Origin: Ruminococcus sp. UBA1394
GTDB lineage: Bacteria; Bacillota; Clostridia; Oscillospirales; Ruminococcaceae
Assembly (NCBI GenBank): GCA_002305725.1
Contig: DBQM01000007.1
Location: 24,840 to 88,839 of the forward strand
Reading direction: 5' to 3'
DNA length: 64,000 bases
In this document: one piece after another, positions 26,203 to 35,051 of the stretch
Numbering within the stretch: position 1 is the first letter of the stretch
Layout: the number at the start of each line of letters is the position of its first letter
Position numbers and translations under genes: made by a program
The notes under the pieces: generated by a model
Told to the model about the DNA's origin: nothing
Databases searched by the model: none
The model's input: only the letters and a program-made list of their open reading frames with translations

Positions 26203-26925
26203 ATGAAGTACACAGAAATACGAAAAAATATATGGCAGATTTCCGATGATGACGGAGTTTACTGCACTCTTGTCAGAGGGGACAGTCTTGCTGTATTATG
26301 GGATACGGGTTACGGAAAACAGGATATCAGAAGCTTTGTTGAAGAAAATGTTCAGACTGAGTATATAGTTATAAATAGTCACGGTCATCCGGACCACATC
26401 GGCGGAAACCGGCAGTTTGAAAACATATATGCAGGTGAAGATGCTTTTGATGAAATACTGTACTTTTCTAAAACAATTTCCTCAGCTCCTGTTAGATATA
26501 ATCTGAAAAAACTGAATATCGGGCAGCGGCTGGATTTAGGCGGTATTCACGGCAGAATTATTTCACTTGCAGGTCATACGAAAGGCTCAGTCGGACTGCT
26601 TATCGAGGAGGAAAGACTGCTCCTTGCAGGAGACGCTTTGAATCCGTGCCTTTGGATATTCAATTACGGGGCAATGCCGACAAATCAGCTTAAAAAAACA
26701 CTTGAAAATCTGGAAGAAACAGAGTTTGATAACTATCTGTGCGGACACAGCGATAAAGAGATACCTCGTGAATTTCTGAAAATACATATGAAAAATATCA
26801 CTTCAATGAGTATTGAAAATTCTGTAAAAGGCATAACTATCGGATTTGAAACCTATGAGAGCATCTGTGAGGATAAAAATGGCAAGTCTATTATTGTGTA
26901 TGACAGAAAATTGCTGATTGACTGA
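26203..26925 (+). CDS. Metallo-beta-lactamase-fold hydrolase
   Basis: 240 residues. The HxHxDH motif is 'SHGHPDHIGGN' near residue 62, a later His is in 'LAGHTKGSVGL', the bridging Asp in 'LLAGDALNP' and a final His in 'CGHSDKE'. All metal ligands of the glyoxalase II-like fold are present. Substrate unknown. The ATG follows the hydF stop with no gap, so it is co-translated with the hydrogenase maturation genes, but a role in that process is not established. Confidence 0.8.
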   Translation: MKYTEIRKNIWQISDDDGVYCTLVRGDSLAVLWDTGYGKQDIRSFVEENVQTEYIVINSHGHPDHIGGNRQFENIYAGEDAFDEILYFSKTISSAPVRYNLKKLNIGQRLDLGGIHGRIISLAGHTKGSVGLLIEEERLLLAGDALNPCLWIFNYGAMPTNQLKKTLENLEETEFDNYLCGHSDKEIPREFLKIHMKNITSMSIENSVKGITIGFETYESICEDKNGKSIIVYDRKLLID

Positions 26926-26942
26926 AAAAAATAAAAAAACTC

Positions 26943-26971
26943 TTGACTTTGATGTAAAAATATGATAAAAT
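26943..26971 (+). promoter_or_regulatory. Sigma-A promoter of the L21-L27 ribosomal operon
   Basis: TTGACT (26943-26948), 17 bases, TAAAAT (26966-26971). It lies 18 bases after the previous gene's stop; no terminator separates them. Confidence 0.8.
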
Positions 26972-26985
26972 AATCATGCCGCATG

Positions 26986-27023
26986 TTTACGGTTCATTAA
27001 GTTGATTGGATTCACACCGTAAA
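26986..27023 (+). promoter_or_regulatory. Leader hairpin before rplU (L21-leader-like)
   Basis: TTTACGGT (26986-26993) pairs with ACCGTAAA (27016-27023) in the 5' UTR of rplU. Firmicutes commonly have an autoregulatory L21 leader here; this stem could be that element, though I cannot match the full consensus by eye. Confidence 0.5.
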
Positions 27024-27057
27024 ACAGCGAGTTTTAAGGAAAAGGCAGGTGCCGGAA

Positions 27058-27369
27058 ATGTACGCAGTTATTGAAACAGGCGGAAAGCAGTATCAGGTTA
27101 AAGAAGGAGATATCCTCTTTATCGAAAAGCTTAACGCTGACGCTGACCAGACAGTTACTTTTGACAAGGTTGCAGCAGTAGGAACAGACAGCGGTCTGAA
27201 GATTGGTGCTCCATATGTTGAAAATGCAGCTGTTGAGGCAAAGGTTTTAAAGAACGGCAAGGCTAAGAAAATCACTGTTTTCACTTATAAGCCAAAGAAG
27301 GGCGAAAAGAAGAAGCAGGGTCACAGACAGCCTTACACACAGGTAAAAATCGAAGCAATCAAGGCTTAA
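27058..27369 (+). CDS. rplU: 50S ribosomal protein L21
   Basis: 103 residues, normal L21 length. Starts MYAVIETGGKQYQVKEGD, the family signature, and ends with the conserved 'KGEKKKQGHRQPYTQVKIEAI'. ATG 27058 is chosen over GTG 27049 because it matches the universal L21 start and has AGGTG seven bases upstream. It binds 23S rRNA in the large subunit. First gene of the L21-Prp-L27 operon. Confidence 0.97.
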   Translation: MYAVIETGGKQYQVKEGDILFIEKLNADADQTVTFDKVAAVGTDSGLKIGAPYVENAAVEAKVLKNGKAKKITVFTYKPKKGEKKKQGHRQPYTQVKIEAIKA

Positions 27370-27371
27370 TT

Positions 27372-27689
27372 ATGATCAACGCTGAGTTTTTCAGAAACAA
27401 AGATTTGATCAGCGGCTTTAAAATAAGCGGCCACGCACTTTATGATGACTTCGGTAAAGACATTGTGTGTGCGGCGGTTTCATCAGCGGTTCAGCTGACG
27501 GCTAATACAATTACCGAGATATTCGGGATTGACGCCGGGGTTTCCGCTGAAAACAATGCGGTTATTTTAAAGACGGCAGACTCCGCAGATGATAATCTAC
27601 AGAAGCTTTACAGGGGATTGCTCCTGCATCTGGAAACGCTGTCGGAGGATTTCAAAGGAACGATTAAGATAAAATTTACGGAGGTGTAA
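27372..27689 (+). CDS. prp: Ribosomal-processing cysteine protease Prp
   Basis: 105 residues. Catalytic dyad is the His of 'ISGHALYDDFGKDIVCAAVS' and the Cys ten residues after it, the Prp signature. It removes the N-terminal extension of L27 in Firmicutes, an essential step because the extension would block the peptidyl transferase centre. It sits between rplU and rpmA, two bases from each, as in other Firmicutes, and its substrate is encoded next. Confidence 0.94.
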   Translation: MINAEFFRNKDLISGFKISGHALYDDFGKDIVCAAVSSAVQLTANTITEIFGIDAGVSAENNAVILKTADSADDNLQKLYRGLLLHLETLSEDFKGTIKIKFTEV

Positions 27690-27691
27690 GT

Positions 27692-27973
27692 ATGCTTAAG
27701 ATCAGTATGCAGTTTTTCGCTCATAAAAAGGGTGTTGGTTCTACAAAGAACGGACGTGACTCTGAATCCAAGAGATTAGGAGTTAAGAGAGCTGACGGTC
27801 AGTATGTTCTTGCTGGTAACATCATTGTTCGCCAGAGAGGAACACACATTCATCCGGGTGAGGGCGTTGGCATCGGTTCAGATGACACACTTTTTGCGCT
27901 TGTAAACGGAAAGGTTAAGTTTGAGCGTGTAGGACGTGACCGTAAAAGGGTTTGCGTTTATGCTGAACAGTAA
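27692..27973 (+). CDS. rpmA: 50S ribosomal protein L27 with cleavable N-terminal extension
   Basis: 93 residues. The N-terminal extension MLKISMQFF precedes the mature start AHKKGVGSTKNGRDS; cleavage after the double Phe by Prp is expected. The body has the family sequence 'GTHIHPGEGVGIGSDDTLFAL'. L27 reaches into the peptidyl transferase centre of the 50S subunit. A terminator follows after 12 bases. Confidence 0.97.
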   Translation: MLKISMQFFAHKKGVGSTKNGRDSESKRLGVKRADGQYVLAGNIIVRQRGTHIHPGEGVGIGSDDTLFALVNGKVKFERVGRDRKRVCVYAEQ

Positions 27974-27985
27974 GAATTAAATTAT

Positions 27986-28018
27986 AAATCCCGGGCGTTA
28001 GGCTTGGGATTTTGTTTT
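27986..28018 (+). terminator. Terminator after rpmA
   Basis: AAATCCC/GGGATTT with a partly paired G/C-rich top and a T-rich tail (TTTTGTTTT). Confidence 0.7.
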
Positions 28019-28055
28019 ATTGATAGTTGGATAATGCGGCAGAAACGGAGAGAAT

Positions 28056-29333
28056 ATGTTTGTAGATAAGGCAAAAATAAAAATCAAAGCCGGAAACGGC
28101 GGAGACGGTGCTGTTTCTTTTCATCGTGAAAAATATGTTGCGTCAGGCGGTCCGGACGGCGGAAACGGCGGCAAGGGCGGAGATGTAATTTTTGTTGCTG
28201 ACGATAATTTTTCCTCGCTTATAGATTTCAGATACAAAAAGAAGTATGTTGCTGAAAACGGACAGAACGGCGGTGCTAAGAGATGTACCGGTAAAAGTGC
28301 GCCCGACCTCATAATAAAGGTTCCGAGAGGTACTGTTATAAGAGACGCTGAAACAGGCAGAATAATGGCTGATATCTCGACGGACGAGCCTAAAGTCCTT
28401 GCAAAAGGCGGCAGCGGGGGAAAGGGAAACTGTAATTTTGCCACATCTACAAGGCAAATTCCTAAGTTTGCCAAACCGGGCTTCCCGGGAGAAGAGTTTG
28501 AGGTAACACTTGAACTGAAACTTATTGCGGATATTGGTCTGGTGGGATTCCCGAATGTTGGCAAGTCAACTCTCATTTCTGTTGTAAGTGCCGCAAAACC
28601 TAAGATTGCAAACTATCATTTTACTACCCTTACGCCGGTACTTGGCGTTGTAAAAATAAGCGAGGAACGCTCATTTGTAATGGCGGATATTCCGGGACTT
28701 ATTGAGGGCGCAAGCGACGGCGTCGGACTGGGTCATGAATTTCTGCGCCATGTTGAAAGGTGCAGACTGATAATTCATGTGCTTGATGTATCAGGCATCG
28801 AGGGCAGAGACCCTATTGAAGATTTTGAAATAATAAATGAGGAACTGAAAAATTTCAGTGAGGAGCTTTCACAGTGTCCTCAGATAGTGGCTGCGAATAA
28901 ATGCGACATGGCATCTGAGGAGCAGATTGAAAGACTTGAAAAATATATCACAGACAAAGGGCTAAGTTTTTACCGGATTTCCGCCGCAACGACAGAGGGT
29001 ACAAAAGACCTTATAAATGCAGCTGCGGAGGAACTTGAAAAGCTGCCGCCTGTAAAGGAATACAAGGCAGAGCCGATAACAAGGGAAGAACTCGAAGAAA
29101 AGGCTCTTGCAAACAGTAAGTTTGAGATTGAGGTTGAGGATGGCGTTTACTATGTTTATGCGCCGTGGCTTGAACCTGTCATGCGTACTGTAAACATGGA
29201 CGATTATTCATCGCTGCTTTATTTTCAGCAGGTGCTGAGAAGAAGCGGTATTATAGACAAGCTGGAAGAAATGGGTATCAACGAGGGTGATACGGTCAAT
29301 ATATTTGGCTTTGAATTTGATTTCGTTGAGTAA
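28056..29333 (+). CDS. obgE: GTPase ObgE/CgtA
   Basis: 425 residues. Gly-rich Obg fold at 1-158 (many 'GGxGG' turns), GTPase domain with G1 'GFPNVGKST' near residue 166, G3 'DIPGLIEGA', G4 'NKCD', and a C-terminal OCT domain (about 345-425) that ends 'VNIFGFEFDFVE'. Obg is an essential GTPase that checks late 50S assembly and links ribosome state to stress and, in Bacillus, sporulation. It follows the L27 gene in the conserved Firmicutes order. Confidence 0.97.
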   Translation: MFVDKAKIKIKAGNGGDGAVSFHREKYVASGGPDGGNGGKGGDVIFVADDNFSSLIDFRYKKKYVAENGQNGGAKRCTGKSAPDLIIKVPRGTVIRDAETGRIMADISTDEPKVLAKGGSGGKGNCNFATSTRQIPKFAKPGFPGEEFEVTLELKLIADIGLVGFPNVGKSTLISVVSAAKPKIANYHFTTLTPVLGVVKISEERSFVMADIPGLIEGASDGVGLGHEFLRHVERCRLIIHVLDVSGIEGRDPIEDFEIINEELKNFSEELSQCPQIVAANKCDMASEEQIERLEKYITDKGLSFYRISAATTEGTKDLINAAAEELEKLPPVKEYKAEPITREELEEKALANSKFEIEVEDGVYYVYAPWLEPVMRTVNMDDYSSLLYFQQVLRRSGIIDKLEEMGINEGDTVNIFGFEFDFVE

Positions 29334-29351
29334 ATCAGAACGGAGAAAACT

Positions 29352-29741
29352 ATGGACAGAATTCTGACTGAACATGAAGTGAATCAATACAGCCCTCTGA
29401 CCCTTGCGTTTCTTGGCGACAGCGTGTACGAAAAGCTTGTGAGAGAGCACATTATTCTCAGCGCAAATATGCCGGCGGCAAAGCTGCATGAAATTAAGGT
29501 TAAGAAAGTGTGTGCATCCTATCAGTCAGAGGCACTGGAAAAGCTTATGCCTTTGCTTGATGAAAAGGAAACTGCCGTTGTAAAAAGGGGCAGAAACGCC
29601 ACAGGAAATACTGTTCCCAAAAGCTCCAATGCAGTTGAATACCGCAGAGCCACGGGATTTGAGGCACTTTTCGGATATCTTGACCTGCTGGGACGGACTG
29701 AACGAATCGAACAGCTTTTCAGCTTGATTATAGACAATTAA
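29352..29741 (+). CDS. mrnC: Mini-ribonuclease III
   Basis: 129 residues, RNase III catalytic domain only. The family signature 'SPLTLAFLGDSVYEKLVRE' carries the catalytic Asp; 'KVCASYQSEALEKLMPLL' and 'RGRNA' follow, and 'EYRRATGFEALFGYL' supplies the second metal-binding Glu. There is no double-stranded RNA binding domain, as normal for Mini-III, which trims 23S rRNA precursor ends. It lies 18 bases after obgE and 19 before the YebC gene. Confidence 0.94.
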   Translation: MDRILTEHEVNQYSPLTLAFLGDSVYEKLVREHIILSANMPAAKLHEIKVKKVCASYQSEALEKLMPLLDEKETAVVKRGRNATGNTVPKSSNAVEYRRATGFEALFGYLDLLGRTERIEQLFSLIIDN

Positions 29742-29760
29742 ATTTTAGGGAGTGTTTTTT

Positions 29761-30492
29761 ATGTCAGGACATTCAAAATGGAATAACATTAAGAGAAAAA
29801 AAGAGGCGACAGATGCCGCTAAGGGAAAGATCTTTACTAAAATCGGACGTGAGATAACAGTCTGCGTAAAAGAAGGCGGTCCGGACCCGAATAATAACGC
29901 AAAGCTGCGTGACCTTATTGCAAAGGCTAAGTCTAACAACGTTCCTAACGATAATATTGACAGAGTCATCAAAAAGGCTGCCGGCGGCGGTGACAAGAAC
30001 AATTACGAGACAATGGTTTACGAGGGCTACGGTCCTAACGGTGTTGCGGTAATTGTTGAGTGCCTTACAGACAACAAAAACCGTACAGCAGGCGATGTCC
30101 GCCATTATTTCGATAAGTTCGGCGGCAATCTTGGTACAAGCGGCTGTGTATCATTTATGTTCACAAGCAAGGGTATTGTTGTTGTAGAAAACAATGGTAT
30201 TGATGAAGACACTCTCATGGAGGACGCCTTTGAGTTCGGTGCTGACGACCTTTCAGTTGAGGAAGAAGCTGCTGAAATTTCCTGCGAGCCTGCTGATCTG
30301 AGCGCACTCAGAGAAGGACTTGCATCCAAGGGATATAACATACTGTCAGCCGAAGTTGACCGTATTCCTGCAACATATACAACTCTTACAGATGAAGACC
30401 ACATCAAGAAAATGAATCTTCTGCTTGAACACCTTGAAGATAACGACGATGTTCAGAATGTTTATCACAACTGGGAAATGCCGGAAGAATAA
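29761..30492 (+). CDS. yebC: YebC/PmpR-family protein
   Basis: 243 residues from ATG 29761 (canonical MSGHSKWNNIKRKK), with GGGAG upstream; a GTG nine bases earlier is unlikely. Three-domain YebC fold with 'VIVECLTDNKNRTA' in domain 2 and 'DEDHIKKMNLLLEHLEDNDDVQNVYHNW' at the end (motif split across the last 35 residues). Annotated in most genomes as a transcription regulator; recent work on the family supports a role in translation of proline-rich stretches. The latter is from memory. Confidence 0.94.
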   Translation: MSGHSKWNNIKRKKEATDAAKGKIFTKIGREITVCVKEGGPDPNNNAKLRDLIAKAKSNNVPNDNIDRVIKKAAGGGDKNNYETMVYEGYGPNGVAVIVECLTDNKNRTAGDVRHYFDKFGGNLGTSGCVSFMFTSKGIVVVENNGIDEDTLMEDAFEFGADDLSVEEEAAEISCEPADLSALREGLASKGYNILSAEVDRIPATYTTLTDEDHIKKMNLLLEHLEDNDDVQNVYHNWEMPEE

Positions 30493-30509
30493 ATTTAGGA
30501 ACAAATATT

Positions 30510-30553
30510 AACTCCCTGTTTTATGCTTACTGCGTAAAACAGGGAGTTTTTTA
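30510..30553 (+). terminator. Terminator after yebC
   Basis: AACTCCCTGTTTTA/TAAAACAGGGAGTT stem with T run; ends the L21-YebC block. Confidence 0.93.
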
Positions 30554-30562
30554 TCTATAACG

Positions 30563-30611
30563 TGAAAAAAACAAATAAGCATACCCGGCTGATGCAGGGA
30601 ATGCTTATTTG
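30563..30611 (-). terminator. Terminator of the GH74-GH5 transcript
   Basis: CAAATAAGCAT/ATGCTTATTTG, 11-bp perfect stem, followed on the minus strand by a run of seven T. It lies about 190 bases past the GH5 gene end, so the 3' UTR is long. Confidence 0.8.
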
Positions 30612-30697
30612 TAAAATTAAAGGAGGACTCTGACATATAAAATTGCTTAACCTAAATTTACGAGGGAATAATTTATTACTGTTTTAAACAGTTTTAT

Positions 30698-30784
30698 TAT
30701 CAGCGGTGAATAAATAGTTGTACGTTTAATTTTTTTGGAAAGATCGATCGGTTTTATCAAAGCCCGTCCTTATCACCGCTGATA
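30698..30784 (-). repeat. Long-range inverted repeat in the GH5 3' UTR
   Basis: TATCAGCGGTGA (30698-30709) and TCACCGCTGATA (30773-30784) form a perfect 12-bp stem around 63 bases that hold a GATCGATC palindrome. It could stabilise the mRNA end. The rest of the 30612-30797 gap shows nothing else I recognise. Confidence 0.6.
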
Positions 30785-30797
30785 TAAGCGAGAATTA

Positions 30798-33281
30798 TTA
30801 TTTGCCCAGTGCTGAGTAATCAACTATCATTGCAATGTAATTCAAAAGCAATCCGGCATCTGAGGCATCTATTACATAGTCTCTGCAGCAGTCTGCATTT
30901 GCAAGCTGATCTGCGCTGAGTTCGTTTTCCTCTCTGTTAAGGATATACATATTAAGTGTTACAACATCAGATACGCTTACTTTTCTGTCGCTGTTAACAT
31001 CTCCGACTATTGTTGGCTCACCGATAATTGTTTCCTGTGTTGAATTATCAGTAGTTGATTCAGTCGGATCTGTTGCAGGAGCGTCTGTAGGAGCTTCTGT
31101 AGGTTCTGTCGGCTGTACAGGATTATCTATAGGAGCACTGTCTGAAAGTGTTGCAGATTTGATTGTGCCGTAGTTTTCAAAAGGACCGTCAAGATTGTTC
31201 CAGTCTGAATCACAAGCCCACCAGTACTGGATTGTTGTACTGCTGCTCTTCTGAACGAGTTCAGCAATCTGCTTGAGTGTGTATTCGTCAGTAACTTCGT
31301 TGCTGCCCTCCGGCTTTGATGTATCAACAGCCTTTGTAGGAGTTGTCATGTCAACATTGATTTTACCTGATTCTGTTGCAGCCCACTGGTATGCAACCCA
31401 GTAATTTGTGCCGTTGAGAGCAATCATGAATGAAAGGCAGCCGCCCCACTGTGCAATTCCGTCATTGATATCAACGTCAAGGACAATATTTTTGCCTATT
31501 TCCTGAGGGAATGTTGCTGTACCGTCCGGGAGAATGTCAGCAGTTACGTCAGTATTTGTACTGCCGCCTGTTTTTGTGAGTGTTGCGGACTTGATTTTGC
31601 CGTAGTTTTCAAAAGGACCGTCAAGATTGTTCCAGTCTGAATCACAAGCCCACCAGTACTGAATTGTTGTGCTGCTGCTCTTCTGAACGAGTTCAGCAAT
31701 CTGTTTGAGTGTGTATTCGTCAGTAACTTCGTTGCTGCCTTCCGGCTTTGATGTATCAACAGCCTTTGTAGGAGTTGTCATGTCAATTGTGATTTTTCCG
31801 GATTCTGTTACTGCCCACTGATATGCAACCCAGTAGTTTGTACCGTTGAGAGCAATCATGAATGAAAGGCAGCCGCCCTACTGTGCAATACCGTCGTTAA
31901 GCTCAATGTCAAGTTCAATCTTGTCGCCTATAGCCTCCGGGAATGTTGCTGTACCGTCCGGAAGAATGTCAGCTTCAAGCTTTGTTGAGCCGCCGCCTCC
32001 GCCGCCATTGTACCACGGTTCAACATATTTTGCTTTTGAACCGTCGCCGTACTTGATATTTGCTTTTGCGATTGAATCATATTTCCATGTATTTGTGTTT
32101 CTGTCAAGAAGTCCGAAAGCCTCGCCTGCATATGTTTCAAAGCAGTTGTTGTCCCACCAGATACAGGTAATACCTCTTGCTCTTGCTGATGCTGCATAAT
32201 ATGCAGAATATTCTGTTCTTGCCTGTGTGTTTTCGTTTTTGTTTCTTGCACCGTACTCACCGATAATTACAGGAATATTCTTTGAGATAAACTTGATGTA
32301 AATTGTGTCCATCATGTTATCAATTTCCTGTGCGTCTGAGCCATAAAGACCAAATTCAGTTGTGCTTCCTTCCTGATCAGCACCGTTCATTGCAAAGTTA
32401 TAAGGTATGTAAGCGTGAACTGAAAGAATAAGTCTGTTTTTAGCTGAATCTTCCGGAAGCTTGAACTCGTTTGTTATAGCTGCTTCCAGCTTAGCGCAGT
32501 AGCTTGGCACCATGATGTAACGGTCGCTGTTGTTTCCGCCTGTTCTTCTGATTGCGTCAACTGCTGCCTGGTTATACTGATTGATACAGTCGGCAGCCTC
32601 TTTACATTCATCAGCAGAAGATGTGTACCACCATTCATAGTTTGAGAATTTAACTCGTGGTTCGTTGAGTGTTTCAAAAACAAGGTGTTCGTCGTAGTTT
32701 TTGAACTTTTCGCCTACCTGAGTCCAGATTGAATCCACATACTTGATTGAGTTGTCAAGATATGAATACTTAGGGAACATATAATCATATTCGTTGTCGT
32801 GGTGAATGTTGATTATCGCATACATTCCGTTGTCAATGGCATAATCAACGATTTCCTTTACTCTGTTGAGCCATTCCTCATTGATTCTGAAATTATCGTC
32901 GACATGGTTGTGCCATGAAACAGGAATTCTGATTGTCTTGTAACCCTCATTTTTGATGTTGTCGATCATTGCCTTTGTGGTTTCAACACCGACCCATGCT
33001 GATTCAAGGTAGAGATTTGCCTCGCCCTTGGGAGCACCGTCGTCAACAGCGTCCAGAGTGTTTCCCAGGTTGATGCCTGCGCCCATATCTGCAGTAAATC
33101 TGAAGCAGTCAAGGTCAGGAATATCCTTTGAATCAATTGAGAGGTCCGGAATTGTGTATCCGTCCTGAGCGTAAACAGTTCCCGGCATAATACCTCCTGC
33201 ACCTGTGAATGAACTGAACGGAATGAATGATGCAGCCATTATTCCGGCAGTTACGATACTTAAAACTCTTTTTTTAATCAT
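30798..33281 (-). pseudogene. GH5 endoglucanase, two tandem binding modules and dockerin, interrupted by an amber codon
   Basis: 827 codons in one frame, broken by TAG at 31880-31878. Signal peptide about 1-35; GH5 (subfamily 4-like) about 45-420 with acid/base E207 ('TLNEPR') and nucleophile E342 ('IGEYGA'); Gly linker; two near-identical 144-residue modules about 437-580 and 581-720; Thr/Pro linker; dockerin about 757-827. The amber codon replaces a Trp (TGG in the other copy) in the first module, so translation gives an active-looking GH5 without a dockerin. The modules resemble CBM80 of R. flavefaciens, from memory. It follows GH74 by 56 bases and is probably co-transcribed. AGGAGG lies 30 bases before the ATG with a hairpin between. 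Confidence 0.85.
31140..31972 (-). repeat. Tandem 432-bp module repeat in the GH5 gene
   Basis: Two copies with a 432-bp period (about 31541-31972 and 31140-31540). Long stretches, for example those coding 'TLKQIAELVQKSS', are identical at DNA level; the main differences cluster at the module starts and include the TAG/TGG change. High identity indicates recent duplication or gene conversion. Confidence 0.9.
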
Positions 33282-33337
33282 AACCTTATTTATTACCTTT
33301 TCGGTAATATCCTCCTTTTAATTTTTTTGGTTATTAA

Positions 33338-34669
33338 TCAGAATTTTTTTATCACTCTTATAATAAAATCCTTTAATTTGCTGATGTCATTGACATCAAT
33401 TCCGTTTCCTTTGCTGTGTACGTCAGCATTTTTAAGAGCCTTTTCGCTCAGACTGTGTTCTTCGGGATTGAGAAGATAACGTCTTGCTGCTATAACATCA
33501 AAAACATCAACTTTTCCGTCGCAGTTTACATCACCATAATCAGCCGTTTCTTCAGCCGGATTTCCGGAACTGAGTCTGCCGCAGATTATTCCCATGCCAA
33601 CAGTACTCATATAAACAGTACCGAATTCGTTCATGTCACCCACAACGAAATTTCCGTTTCCGGTACCGCCGAAATGCATTGTTGTGTTGAGGTCAACCCA
33701 GGTTTTTCCGCCGTCCTGTGAACGCCAGATTCCTTCTGCGTTACCTTCTTTTGGCATACCCCACATATAGAGTGTGTTGCAGTCACCCTCATGCTCAGGA
33801 GCGCCGTATCCTACTGTCTTGCAGTAATAAACATCTGTTTTATCTATTGTCCTTCCGCAGTCTGTGATATGGTACATACCATTCCAGCCTGCCCCCACTA
33901 TAATATTATCTTTTCCGAGACAGGCAATTCTGCCCGACGGGTCACACATATCATATTTGAAGAGGTCTGTTCCGGTGAAAGTTTTTCCGCCGTCAGTACT
34001 CACATAGAAAATGTAGTGTGCATCGTCAAAAGTCGGTTCTGTCTTTGTCTTGTCATTGTACCAGTATTCGTTATACTGAACTGTGTATCCGTAAAATATA
34101 TCCGGGTCTTCCGGTTCAACGAGAAGATAAGTTGTTTTTGTTCCGCTGATACCCTGAGATGATGTCCATGTTTTTCCGAAATCATCTGAGTATGAAACTG
34201 AAGAACTGTCGGTTGTCTTGAAAATTCTGTAAGTATTTTTGTCAATCTGGGCAATGGCGCTTTTGCCGCCGTCAGTCGTTTTGAAAACTGCTGTTCGTGC
34301 GTCACTGAAATATGCACATCCGCACAGCATATAAACAGTGTCATCATCCGTCGGGTCAATGCATATTGCATCAACGCTGAGGTAGCCTTTGTCCTGTTCA
34401 GTTATAAAGGACATTATCTGCTCCCATCTGCCGCTTTCAAAATTGTATTTGTAAGCGCCGCCTACATCCGTTCTTGCGTACATTACATTTTTACCTGTAA
34501 CAATACCCGAAACAAAGCCTCCGCCGCCTATTTCGAGAGCATTCCAGTCCATTGAAATGCCTGATGACGATGTTGACGCCAGCGCAGCTGCTTTATTATC
34601 TGTATGTATCGCAGCGGAAGAAACCGCAAGACATATTGACAAAACAGCTGCAATTGATTTCTTTAGCAT
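33338..34669 (-). CDS. GH74-type xyloglucanase with large internal deletion, plus dockerin
   Basis: 443 residues; GH74 catalytic regions are normally over 700. Signal peptide about 1-30. The N-terminal propeller begins normally ('MYARTDVGGAYKYN', holding the catalytic base Asp) up to 'FKTTDGGKS' near residue 135, then jumps to 'AIAQIDKNTYRIF', which matches the late part of the second propeller, and continues to the family end 'VYMSTVGMGIICG'. About 300-350 residues, including the region of the catalytic acid, are missing, in frame. Dockerin about 378-440. Probably inactive or a binding remnant. Its promoter and ribosome site (AAGGAGGG) are intact, and GH5 follows. Confidence 0.8.
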   Translation of the reverse strand: MLKKSIAAVLSICLAVSSAAIHTDNKAAALASTSSSGISMDWNALEIGGGGFVSGIVTGKNVMYARTDVGGAYKYNFESGRWEQIMSFITEQDKGYLSVDAICIDPTDDDTVYMLCGCAYFSDARTAVFKTTDGGKSAIAQIDKNTYRIFKTTDSSSVSYSDDFGKTWTSSQGISGTKTTYLLVEPEDPDIFYGYTVQYNEYWYNDKTKTEPTFDDAHYIFYVSTDGGKTFTGTDLFKYDMCDPSGRIACLGKDNIIVGAGWNGMYHITDCGRTIDKTDVYYCKTVGYGAPEHEGDCNTLYMWGMPKEGNAEGIWRSQDGGKTWVDLNTTMHFGGTGNGNFVVGDMNEFGTVYMSTVGMGIICGRLSSGNPAEETADYGDVNCDGKVDVFDVIAARRYLLNPEEHSLSEKALKNADVHSKGNGIDVNDISKLKDFIIRVIKKF

Positions 34670-34740
34670 ATCTTACCCTCCTTAATTATTTTTAGTATCT
34701 CTCTTTCCGTGTTTTTGTTTCTGCTTTATTTTCTGATTTG

Positions 34741-34769
34741 ATTATATCATTTGCACAGGTTGAATACAA
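34741..34769 (-). promoter_or_regulatory. Sigma-A promoter of the GH74-GH5 operon
   Basis: Minus strand TTGTAT (34769-34764), 17 bases, TATAAT (34746-34741), about 70 bases before the GH74 start. Confidence 0.6.
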
Positions 34770-34944
34770 GCAAATCATTTTTTACAATATTCAAGTTTGA
34801 GTTGAATAAAATATGTGAATTTTGGCTAATGCACTTTCAGCTTTCTAAAACAATGGTTGATTTTTTAGGCTGTCAAATAGAGATTTATGTGATGTGCACC
34901 TGTATTTTTTAAACCTCAGATTGAGAAAATAAATTACTGATTAC

Positions 34945-34973
34945 TTGATTTAAACCTGGTTATGTGTTATACT
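34945..34973 (+). promoter_or_regulatory. Sigma-A promoter of the XRE regulator gene
   Basis: TTGATT (34945-34950), 17 bases, TATACT (34968-34973). The 175 bases between this and the divergent GH74 promoter contain no gene. Confidence 0.65.
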
Positions 34974-35051
34974 TAATGCAGTACTTAACCATAAACCGCA
35001 TATCTGTACGACTATAATTATGAGGTTTTATCTGAAAAGGGGGTATATTAA

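Noticed and set aside
26986..27023. Metabolite riboswitch before rplU
   Set aside because: Only one simple stem is seen; a ribosomal protein leader explains it better.
28121..28576. 151-codon antisense frame in obgE
   Set aside because: Shadow of the Gly-rich Obg domain, giving a Pro/Ser-rich product with no support.
31878..31880. Pyrrolysine or another recoded amino acid at TAG
   Set aside because: The matching position in the duplicate module is Trp and no pyrrolysine genes are seen, so a point mutation is simpler.
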